This document shows positions 1 through 8,157 of a stretch of 11,976 bases of DNA, piece by piece. The notes beneath the pieces were generated by a model. That model did not search any database, was not told the origin of the DNA, and saw only the letters and a list, made by a program, of their open reading frames with translations. This DNA comes from JAFAVZ01 sp036009105. GTDB lineage: Bacteria > Acidobacteriota > Thermoanaerobaculia > Gp7-AA8. The stretch is from NCBI GenBank assembly GCA_036009105.1, contig DASYMJ010000200.1, positions 1-11,976 of the forward strand. The letters are read 5' to 3'. Each line of letters opens with the position of its first letter. Position 1 is the first letter of the stretch. Position numbers and translations under genes: made by a program.

Positions 1-336
1 GATCTGGCCATCGACTTCACCGGCCGGCCGGAGGTCTCCGTTGCCGCGTTGCGCGCGCTGGCGCCGGGCGGGCGGCTGGTGATCGTGGCGCTCTCCGAGG
101 CGCCGATCACGTTCAACCCTTACCGCGATCTGCTGGGGAAAGAGCGGAGCATCGTCGGCTGCAGCGATCACCTCCGCGGCGAGCTGTTCGAGCTGATGGA
201 GCTCGCCGGGACGGGACGCCTCGATCTGCGGCACGCGGTCTCCAACCGGGTGCCGCTCGAGCCAGCGGCGATCGATGCCGTGCTCGACGAGCTGGAAAAA
301 GGCACCAGCGCACTGCGCAACGTGATCGTGCGGTGA
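1..336 (+). CDS. Zinc-type alcohol dehydrogenase-like (MDR) protein, C-terminal part
   Basis: Only the last 111 codons are present; the gene begins upstream of the window. The frame is open from base 1 to a TGA at 334-336. The fragment starts inside the nucleotide-binding half: a strand ending in DFTG is followed by an alanine-rich helix and the segment APGGRLVIVAL, typical of the late Rossmann fold of medium-chain dehydrogenases/reductases. The ending, with a conserved helix (DELEKGTSALRNVIV), also fits that family. Such enzymes oxidise or reduce alcohols, aldehydes or quinones with NAD(P)H, but the substrate and the zinc ligands lie in the missing part, so specificity cannot be stated. The stop codon abuts the stop codon of the convergent regulator gene with no base between them. 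Confidence 0.8.
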   Translation, partial: DLAIDFTGRPEVSVAALRALAPGGRLVIVALSEAPITFNPYRDLLGKERSIVGCSDHLRGELFELMELAGTGRLDLRHAVSNRVPLEPAAIDAVLDELEKGTSALRNVIVR

Positions 337-3036
337 TCACTCGATCCGCAGCCGCCGCGCCACCGCCCCTGCCTCCGCCCGCGACGAGGCGCCGAGCTTC
401 TGCAGCAGGTTGGCCACGTGCCGCTTCACGGTGTGCACGCTGATGACGAGCTTCTCGGCGATGGCCGCGTTGCTCGCGCCGTGGGAGATGAGGCGCAGCA
501 CTTCCAGCTCGCGCGCGGTGAGCGGCTCGCCGCTCGGCGTCACCACCGCCTCCGGCACTTCCACCACCGTCTCGCCCAGCAGGCCGAGGACTTGCGCCGC
601 GAATTCGGCGCGGACGTTCTGCTCCCGCGCGAGCTGCAGCAGCGGCACGGCCACCCTCCCTTCGAACAGCAGCGCGCCGGGCGTGCCGCCGAGCTGATGT
701 TCCTCCAGCAGCGGCGCGAACACCTCCAGCGCCTCGGCAGCGCGCCGCGTCCGCAACAAGAGCGCCGCAAGCGCCACGCGCGGACTGCCGGCGAAGTAGT
801 CGATGCGCACCGGCGTCGCCATGGCGGAGCGCAGCGCCTCCTCGGCCTCCGCGTCCTGCCCATCCGCCGCCAGGATGAGGCCCCGGCAAAGTGCGCGCGC
901 CACCGGGGCCACCGGCCACTCGCGCACATGCTCCACCACCCGGATGCGCTGTTCGAGCGACCGCGCCTCGTCCACCCGTCCCTGCAGCAGCCGCACCCGG
1001 AACAGTGCGGAGAGGTAGCCGGCCAGCCAGGCATCGGCGAACGGCCGCGCCTGCGGCTGGCGCAACTCATCGAACAGCTGCGAGAGCGTCGCGTCGGCGG
1101 AGCGATGGTCGCCCCGCAAAGCGAACAGCTCGCCCAGCAGCAGGCCGGCCTCGGTGCGCACGGACAGCACGCCGCCCAGCCGCTCGGCGATGTTGAGCGC
1201 CTCGGTGGCGGTGTTCACCGCCAGATCGGAGCGGCCGCGCCACTGCTGGGCCCAGGCCAGCACGGTCAGCGTCGTCGCCTTCAGCGGGCTCACCGCGTTG
1301 CGCATGTGCGGCGCCGCGAGCCGGGCGAAACGCTCGATGCGCGCCGTCGCGCCGGGGAGGCCGAAGAGCTGGCAGTGGATGCCGTGGGCCAGGGTGTGCA
1401 ACAGCTCCTCGTCATCCACCGCCTCGAGCATGTCCAGCGCCGCGTCGAACGCTTCCAGCGCGCGGTCGTTCTCCCCCGCCGCCATGTCGAACCACGTCTC
1501 CTGCACCAGCAGCGCGAGGCGGCTGCCCATCGGCAGGTCGATCTCCGAAGCCACGGCGGTGAGCTCCGCCGCTTTCTCGAAGTCGCCGACCGAGGCATGG
1601 GCGCTGGAGAGCGTGACCAGCGCCGGGCCGAGGCTGACCCGATCGCCGCTGGTCTCGAAGCCGTTCACCGCCACGCGCAAATGCTCCAGCGTGCCGCCGA
1701 GGTCGAAGCGGGTCCAGGCGGCGAGGCCGAGCAGGTAGTGCAGGCGGGGATGCTCGGCCACGACCTCCGACGGCAGCGCATCGATCCAGCTGGCCAGCGA
1801 GGCCTGCCCTCCTTCCCGCAGCGTGGCCTCGCCATGCTCCTCGATCAGGCGCGCCGCCACGTCCCACGACACGGCGGCGATGAGGTGCGTGATGGCGCGG
1901 GAGAACACGCGCTCCGCCTCCCCCGCCCGGCGGTGCAGCTCGCGCAGATGCTCCGGCTGCTCCCGCCCGAGCTTCTTGCGCAGGAAGTCGCGGAACAGCT
2001 CGTGGAAGCGGAAGACGCTCGGCGGCTGGTCCAGCGCCACCACGAACAGGTTGAGCGCGTAGAGGCTCTGCAATACCGCGCCCGCATCGGCGCGGCCGGT
2101 CACCGCGGCGCAGAGGTCGGGCGTCAGCTCGGCGAGCACGGACACATCGAGCAGGAACTGCTGCCGCTCCACGCTCACCGTCTCGAACACCTCGCCCACG
2201 ATGAAGTCGAAGACGTAGCCGTCCAGATGCGCCAGGTGGCCCAGAAACTGTTCGCGATCGACGGCGGCGGGCAGCCGGGTGAGCGCGCCCACGAGCAGGC
2301 TCAGACCGGCCGGCCAGCCCTCCGTGCGGTTGTGCAGGATGGCGATCTGCTCGCTGCTGAGGTTCAGGCGCAACACGTCGTTGAGCAGCTGCGCCGACTC
2401 GAGCTCGCTGAAGCGCAGGTCCTCCAGGCGGATCTCCGCCACCTGCCGCCGCACCCGCAATCGCGGCAGCGGCAGCTGCGGATCGTGCCGGGTGGCGATG
2501 GCCAGATGCATCTGCGGCGGCATCCGCTCGATGAGGTATTCGATCGCGCGCGGGATGCTCGACTCGGTCACGCGGTGGAAGTCGTCCAGCACGAGGACGA
2601 GCCTGGCCGGATGATGCTCGATCACGTCGTTGATCAGGATGTCGAGCACGGCGCGGCCGATGCCGGGCACGCTCGGCAACAGCTCGTGCGCATCCCGCCC
2701 CAGGATCGGATCGACGCGGCGCAACGCGGAGAGGAGCGCGGCGGCGAAGAGGTTCGGGTCGTTGTCGTCCTCGTCGAGGGAGAGCCAGGCCACGTCGAGG
2801 TCGGGGCTGTTGCGGCGGAGCGAGGCCAGGAGCGTCGTCTTGCCGTAGCCGGCTGGCGCGGAGATCAGCGCCAGCGGATAGCGGGTGACCGCGAAGTGGA
2901 CGAGGTCGAGGAGCCGGCCGCGGTGGATGACGTCGTCGCGCACCATCGGCGGACGCAGCTTCGTCTCCACGAAGCGGACGCCCCGCGCATCCGGCGCTTG
3001 CGCGCGGCGAGGGGCGGACTCGGGATGGAGGGACAT
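337..3036 (-). CDS. LuxR-family transcriptional regulator, MalT-like (LAL) ATPase type
   Basis: The 899-aa length is typical of large ATP-binding regulators of the LuxR (LAL/MalT) family. After a short N-terminal tail come the VETKLRPP segment common at the head of MalT-like proteins, a Walker A motif APAGYGKTT (residues 60-68), a sensor-like WLSLDEDDND (84-93) and a Walker B strand LVLDD (148-152). A long helical middle region, probably TPR-like (about 360-800), would bind the inducer. The last 61 residues (839-899) form a LuxR-type helix-turn-helix: LTARELEVLRLISHG, then NAAIAEKLVISVHTVKRHV. Members are usually ATP-dependent transcription activators triggered by a small molecule. The target genes cannot be told from the sequence. 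ATG at 3034-3036 is chosen because a TATAAT box lies just upstream; no clear Shine-Dalgarno sequence precedes it. Confidence 0.9.
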   Translation of the reverse strand: MSLHPESAPRRAQAPDARGVRFVETKLRPPMVRDDVIHRGRLLDLVHFAVTRYPLALISAPAGYGKTTLLASLRRNSPDLDVAWLSLDEDDNDPNLFAAALLSALRRVDPILGRDAHELLPSVPGIGRAVLDILINDVIEHHPARLVLVLDDFHRVTESSIPRAIEYLIERMPPQMHLAIATRHDPQLPLPRLRVRRQVAEIRLEDLRFSELESAQLLNDVLRLNLSSEQIAILHNRTEGWPAGLSLLVGALTRLPAAVDREQFLGHLAHLDGYVFDFIVGEVFETVSVERQQFLLDVSVLAELTPDLCAAVTGRADAGAVLQSLYALNLFVVALDQPPSVFRFHELFRDFLRKKLGREQPEHLRELHRRAGEAERVFSRAITHLIAAVSWDVAARLIEEHGEATLREGGQASLASWIDALPSEVVAEHPRLHYLLGLAAWTRFDLGGTLEHLRVAVNGFETSGDRVSLGPALVTLSSAHASVGDFEKAAELTAVASEIDLPMGSRLALLVQETWFDMAAGENDRALEAFDAALDMLEAVDDEELLHTLAHGIHCQLFGLPGATARIERFARLAAPHMRNAVSPLKATTLTVLAWAQQWRGRSDLAVNTATEALNIAERLGGVLSVRTEAGLLLGELFALRGDHRSADATLSQLFDELRQPQARPFADAWLAGYLSALFRVRLLQGRVDEARSLEQRIRVVEHVREWPVAPVARALCRGLILAADGQDAEAEEALRSAMATPVRIDYFAGSPRVALAALLLRTRRAAEALEVFAPLLEEHQLGGTPGALLFEGRVAVPLLQLAREQNVRAEFAAQVLGLLGETVVEVPEAVVTPSGEPLTARELEVLRLISHGASNAAIAEKLVISVHTVKRHVANLLQKLGASSRAEAGAVARRLRIE

Positions 3037-3047
3037 GCGAAGGATTG

Positions 3048-3053
3048 ATTATA
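3048..3053 (-). promoter_or_regulatory. -10 box (TATAAT) of the LuxR-type regulator gene
   Basis: On the minus strand the six bases are a perfect TATAAT, ending 11 bases before the regulator's ATG. A transcription start about 7 bases downstream would leave a leader of only about 5 bases, so the mRNA would be nearly leaderless, in line with the missing Shine-Dalgarno sequence. The expected -35 position (about 3071-3076) falls in the GC-rich hairpin and does not resemble TTGACA. Confidence 0.5.
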
Positions 3054-3061
3054 TGCAAGAG

Positions 3062-3088
3062 CCTTCTCCCCGCGCGGCGGGGAGAAGG
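3062..3088. repeat. Perfect inverted repeat: 12-bp stem, 3-base loop
   Basis: CCTTCTCCCCGC (3062-3073) is followed by GCG (3074-3076) and its exact reverse complement GCGGGGAGAAGG (3077-3088). It lies between the 3' end of the 131-aa gene and the start of the regulator. It could stop transcription coming from the 131-aa gene, but no T-run follows on the minus strand. It could also be a copy of a dispersed palindromic (REP-like) element, since CTTCTCCCC/GGGGAGAAG palindromes are common in GC-rich genomes, or a protein-binding site over the missing -35 region. No second copy was seen in this window. Confidence 0.75.
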
Positions 3089-3099
3089 TGCCGGGTCGC

Positions 3100-3495
3100 C
3101 TACGGCTGCGGTTGATTGGAGATGTCGGGATCGACCGGGATGGTCTGGACGCTGCGCGTCTGGCCGTCCGGCCCCTGGACGTAAATGTCGTAACTGAACG
3201 TCTCCTTCGTCGTCGTCGCGGGCCCGGGGCCGTGGGCGCTGTACAGGCGCCGGTCCGGACCGCTGGAGGGAGGCAGGCCGCGCGGCACGGCCGGGCTCCC
3301 GCCTGCCGCAACCCACTGCCGGGACAGTACGACGCCGCCGTTTTCTCCGCCCGGACCGCTGTGGGACCAGCCCCACTCGTCCGGGAGGAGCAGCTTCCAC
3401 GAGACGTGCTGGTCATCCCTCCAGATGTTGACATCGTGAGGGTCGGCGACCGGCTCGCCCGCGGCGCTCATTCTGATCAAAACATGCTGAACCAT
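3100..3495 (-). CDS. Conserved-looking protein of unknown function, 131 aa
   Basis: The family is not recognised. The start at 3493-3495 is chosen because AAGGAG sits at good spacing just upstream on the minus strand. The protein has no signal peptide and no membrane segment. The first third is rich in Asp and Trp (NIWRDDQHVSWKLLLPDEWGW), a Gly/Pro-rich middle follows, and the C-terminal third has an alternating pattern suggesting beta strands (YDIYVQGPDGQT) and ends in DPDISNQPQP. A small beta-sandwich is plausible but unproven. It begins 34 bp after the stop codon of the Ser/Thr kinase gene on the same strand, so the two are probably co-transcribed. It could be a substrate or accessory partner of the kinase; this is only a guess from position. 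Confidence 0.65.
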   Translation of the reverse strand: MVQHVLIRMSAAGEPVADPHDVNIWRDDQHVSWKLLLPDEWGWSHSGPGGENGGVVLSRQWVAAGGSPAVPRGLPPSSGPDRRLYSAHGPGPATTTKETFSYDIYVQGPDGQTRSVQTIPVDPDISNQPQP

Positions 3496-3529
3496 CGTTC
3501 TCTCCTTCTGCCGCTCTCTGCGCGGCCGC

Positions 3530-5947
<2,418 letters not shown>

Positions 5948-6066
5948 GACCGCCCTGTGTTGTCGGGAGACCTTTAGGTTACTACGGCTATCCGGAAGCA
6001 TGGAGGGACAGAGGGGAAGATTTTCCGCCGCAAAACGGAAGGTGGCTGCATGTATCTTTGCCCGCC

Positions 6067-7134
6067 ATGAGCTCATCCGCCCTCTTCTCCCCGTTCACCC
6101 TGCGCGGCGTCACCTTCCGAAACCGCATCTTCGTCTCGCCGATGTGCCAGTACTCGAGCGAGGAGGGCTTCCCCACTCCCTGGCACCTGGTCCACCTCGG
6201 CAGCCGCGCGGTCGGCGGCGCCGGGCTGGTGATCGTGGAGGCGAGCGCGGTTTCGCCGGTGGGGCGGATCACCGCCTGGGACAGCGGCCTGTGGAGTCCG
6301 GAGCACGCGGACGCTTTCCGCCCCATCGTGCAGTTCATCTCCGATGCGGGGGCGGTGGCCGGAATCCAGATCGCCCACGCCGGGCGGAAGGCCTCGACCG
6401 AGAAGCCATGGCGCGGCGGCCGGCCGATCACGGAAGGGCCTGACTCATGGAAGACGGTGGCGCCGAGCGCCATTCCGTTCCGCGAGGGCGATCCCGTTCC
6501 TCACGCTCTGACCCTCGCCGAGATCGATGAGGTGGTCTCGCAGTTCGCGCATTCCGCCGAGCTCGCCCTCCAGGCCGGCTTCCGCGTGCTGGAGATCCAC
6601 GCCGCGCACGGGTACCTGTTGCACGAGTTCCTCTCCCCGCTCTGCAACGAGCGCAACGACGAGTACGGCGGCTCGCTGGAGAACCGGATGCGCCTGACGC
6701 TGCGCGTGGCGGAGGCGGTGCGCCGCCGCTGGCCGGACTCGCTCCCCCTCTTCGTGCGCATCTCGGCCACGGATTGGGCGCCGGGCGGCTGGGACCTCGA
6801 GCAGTCGGTGGAGCTCTGCCGCCGCCTCGAGACCCTCGGCGTCGACCTGATCGACTGCTCCAGCGGCGGGGCCGTCCCTCACGCCAAGATCGAGCTCGGC
6901 CCCGGCTATCAGGTGCCCTTCGCCCGCACCATCCGCGCCGAGGCATCCATCCCTACGGGCGCCGTCGGCCTGATCACGGAGGCCACCCAGGCGGAGCAGA
7001 TCATCACCACCGGCGACGCCGACTGCGTCCTCCTCGCCCGCCAGCTCCTGCGCGACCCCTACTTTCCGCTGCACGCCGCGCGGGAGCTGGGGGTGGAGGT
7101 AGGGTGGCCGGCGCAGTACGGGCGGGCCGGTTAG
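6067..7134 (+). CDS. NADH:flavin oxidoreductase, Old Yellow Enzyme family (YqjM-like)
   Basis: A 355-aa FMN-dependent ene-reductase, full length for the family; such enzymes reduce activated C=C bonds with NAD(P)H in the cytoplasm. The N-terminal LFSPFTLRGVTFRNRI and PMCQYS mark the YqjM/thermophilic-like class, with the flavin-modulating cysteine at C27. HAAHGYLLHEFLSPLCN carries the substrate-binding pair H178/H181, and NERNDEYGGSLENRMRL follows it. The last barrel strands (TGAVGLITEATQAEQII, then LLARQLLRDPYFPLHAA) bind the FMN phosphate. ATG at 6067 is preferred. An in-frame TTG at 6058 would add three residues and sits closer to the GGAAGG at 6037-6042; a weak TATCTT at 6053-6058 could instead give a leaderless message from 6067. 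The physiological substrate is unknown. The stop codon overlaps that of the convergent TPR gene by four bases. Confidence 0.95.
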   Translation: MSSSALFSPFTLRGVTFRNRIFVSPMCQYSSEEGFPTPWHLVHLGSRAVGGAGLVIVEASAVSPVGRITAWDSGLWSPEHADAFRPIVQFISDAGAVAGIQIAHAGRKASTEKPWRGGRPITEGPDSWKTVAPSAIPFREGDPVPHALTLAEIDEVVSQFAHSAELALQAGFRVLEIHAAHGYLLHEFLSPLCNERNDEYGGSLENRMRLTLRVAEAVRRRWPDSLPLFVRISATDWAPGGWDLEQSVELCRRLETLGVDLIDCSSGGAVPHAKIELGPGYQVPFARTIRAEASIPTGAVGLITEATQAEQIITTGDADCVLLARQLLRDPYFPLHAARELGVEVGWPAQYGRAG

Positions 7135-7502
7135 TGGTACCCGGCTTCGTCGAGCTCTTCCCGCAGCAGCTCGTATTGACGCGATTCCGGCCGCAGGGCG
7201 AGGAAGCGCCGCATCTCCGTGAAGGCCTCGTTGATCCGCCCGAGATCTTTCAGCGTGAGAAACAACGCCAGCGATGCAATTTCCGATTGGGGCGCCAATG
7301 CGGTTGCAGTGGTAAGCGCTCTCTCCGCCGCCTCGTAGTCTTTGAGGTCCATCTCAACGCCGCCGAGCACCAGCCACACCCCGAAGCGTTGCGGATATTC
7401 GACCGATAGACGGTCCAGGATCTTCTTCGCACCGGGAAGGTCTCCGGCGTCGCGAAGGGAGGTGGCGTCCTGGAACTGCGAATCCAGTTCAGGTTCGATC
7501 AT
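7131..7502 (-). CDS. TPR-repeat protein, copy A (partner of the shortened RHS gene)
   Basis: A 123-aa soluble protein with no signal peptide. It is built from helix pairs with TPR spacing: AGDLPGAKKILDRLSVEYP, then DLKDYEAAERALTTATALAP, then GRINEAFTEMRRFLALRP. TPR units normally bind peptides or other proteins. It is a paralogue of copy B at 7786-8157: both are 123 aa, and a hand alignment gives 69 identities in 122 positions. Its ATG (7500-7502) overlaps the TGA of the short RHS gene (ATGA), so the two are translationally coupled; no Shine-Dalgarno sequence is visible. By comparison with classical Rhs loci, where an immunity gene follows the toxin-tip gene, it could be an immunity or chaperone partner, but nothing in the sequence proves this. 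Its stop overlaps that of the convergent oxidoreductase gene by four bases. Confidence 0.85.
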   Translation of the reverse strand: MIEPELDSQFQDATSLRDAGDLPGAKKILDRLSVEYPQRFGVWLVLGGVEMDLKDYEAAERALTTATALAPQSEIASLALFLTLKDLGRINEAFTEMRRFLALRPESRQYELLREELDEAGYH

Positions 7503-7759
7503 TGGTCGAATTTGTCAGGTGGCTGCTGTTCCTCTTCTGAATCCGAATCTGCGTCACCGGCCTTTGCATCCTCCAGAGAGTCTGCAAAGCTCGTAATGTC
7601 GCCGGCGCCGTCATACCGATATTCGCCCGCGGTCCACGAGAATGGGCCGACGTCCGTGCGCGGCTTGAGGTGCTGCAGCGCCTTCACCGCCTGAGGGACA
7701 TCCTCGGCCAGCAGCACAGACGCAAATGCGAGCAAGAATGCAAGCAGGAGACGGCGCAT
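7499..7759 (-). CDS. Internally deleted RHS-family protein, 86 aa (signal peptide plus acidic tail)
   Basis: Residues 1-55 match the start of the 510-aa RHS protein upstream almost exactly: a Sec signal peptide (MRRLLLAFLLAFASVLLAED), then VPQAVKALQHLKPRTDVGPF and a first YRYDGAGD repeat fragment. After codon 55 the match stops abruptly. The remaining 31 residues form an Asp/Glu-rich tail (DSDSEEEQQPPDKFDQ) that resembles the last residues of the long protein (EEEQNPPEVFR). All YD repeats, the RHS core and most of the variable tail, about 424 residues, are therefore missing in frame. The frame remains open and overlaps the start of its TPR gene by ATGA, so it may still make a small exported peptide, or it may survive only to drive translation of the TPR gene. 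A decaying remnant is the main alternative. Confidence 0.75.
   Translation of the reverse strand: MRRLLLAFLLAFASVLLAEDVPQAVKALQHLKPRTDVGPFSWTAGEYRYDGAGDITSFADSLEDAKAGDADSDSEEEQQPPDKFDQ
7596..7759 (-). repeat. Direct repeat, copy 1: 164 bp shared 5' end of the RHS genes
   Basis: Aligns without gaps to 9523-9686, with 9 mismatches by hand count, most of them in the signal-peptide part near the start codon. Identity ends sharply at 7596, the second base of codon 55. Confidence 0.9.
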
Positions 7760-7765
7760 GCGGCG

Positions 7766-7773
7766 ATTGTAGC
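7766..7773 (-). promoter_or_regulatory. Probable -10 element (GCTACAAT) of the short RHS gene
   Basis: TACAAT (one mismatch to TATAAT) ends 6 bases before the ATG at 7757-7759. The same octamer GCTACAAT stands at exactly the same distance from the ATG of the long RHS gene (9693-9700). Transcription would begin at or next to the ATG, giving a leaderless message. No good -35 element is visible. Confidence 0.4.
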
Positions 7774-7785
7774 AATGCGGCGCGA

Positions 7786-8157
7786 TCAGTAGCCGTTCTC
7801 TTCGAGCTCCTTGAGGATCAATTTGTACTCCTCTGAATCCGGGTGCAAAGTGAGGAACCGCCGCATCTCGGCGAAGGCGTCATCGTCGCGCTTTTGACGG
7901 GCCAGCGTGAAAAACATACCTCTGGACGCCAGCTCCGAGTGCGGCTGCAGCTCGATTGCCCTGGCAAACGCGCGCTCCGCCGCTGCGTAGTCCTCGAGAT
8001 CCTTTTCGATTCCGCCCAATACCAGGAATACGCCGAAAGTTTCCGGATACTCGCGGGCGAGACCCTCCAGAATCGCCTTCGCGCCTTGAAGGTCGCCCTG
8101 ATCGCGAAGGGATGTGGCCGCGCGAAAGCCGGATTCGAGCTCGAGCGGTGGCTTCAG
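7786..8157 (-). CDS. TPR-repeat protein, copy B, probable CTG start overlapping the RHS stop
   Basis: The frame reads back from TGA at 7786-7788 through ENGY, AFAEMRRFLTLHP, DYAAAERAFARAIELQP and GDLQGAKAILEGLAREYP to ESGFRAATSLRD. That last segment aligns with SQFQDATSLRD at the start of copy A, so the coding region must extend well beyond the only standard in-frame start (TTG at 8017-8019), which would discard the first TPR unit. The upstream candidate is CTG at 8155-8157, overlapping the RHS stop as CTGA exactly where copy A has ATGA, and preceded by GGAGGT at 8164-8169. This gives 123 aa, the same length as copy A. The protein is soluble with about three TPR units and is a likely binding partner or immunity/chaperone protein for the adjacent RHS tail (inference from position). 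If CTG is not used, the gene may be impaired. Confidence 0.75.
   Translation of the reverse strand: MKPPLELESGFRAATSLRDQGDLQGAKAILEGLAREYPETFGVFLVLGGIEKDLEDYAAAERAFARAIELQPHSELASRGMFFTLARQKRDDDAFAEMRRFLTLHPDSEEYKLILKELEENGY

Noticed and set aside
418..3048. Very long open frame (876 codons) on the plus strand opposite the LuxR-type regulator
   Set aside because: It is the antisense frame of a GC-rich gene; its product is a His/Gln/Arg-rich string without domains, while the minus strand shows full LAL-family motifs.
5948..6066. Promoters in the divergent gap between the kinase and oxidoreductase genes
   Set aside because: Only weak matches were found (for example TATCTT at 6053-6058) with no paired -35 box; not strong enough to list as features.
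7786..8019. A 77-aa TPR protein starting at TTG 8019
   Set aside because: Homology to TPR copy A continues upstream to the RHS stop codon; this start would cut off the first TPR unit.
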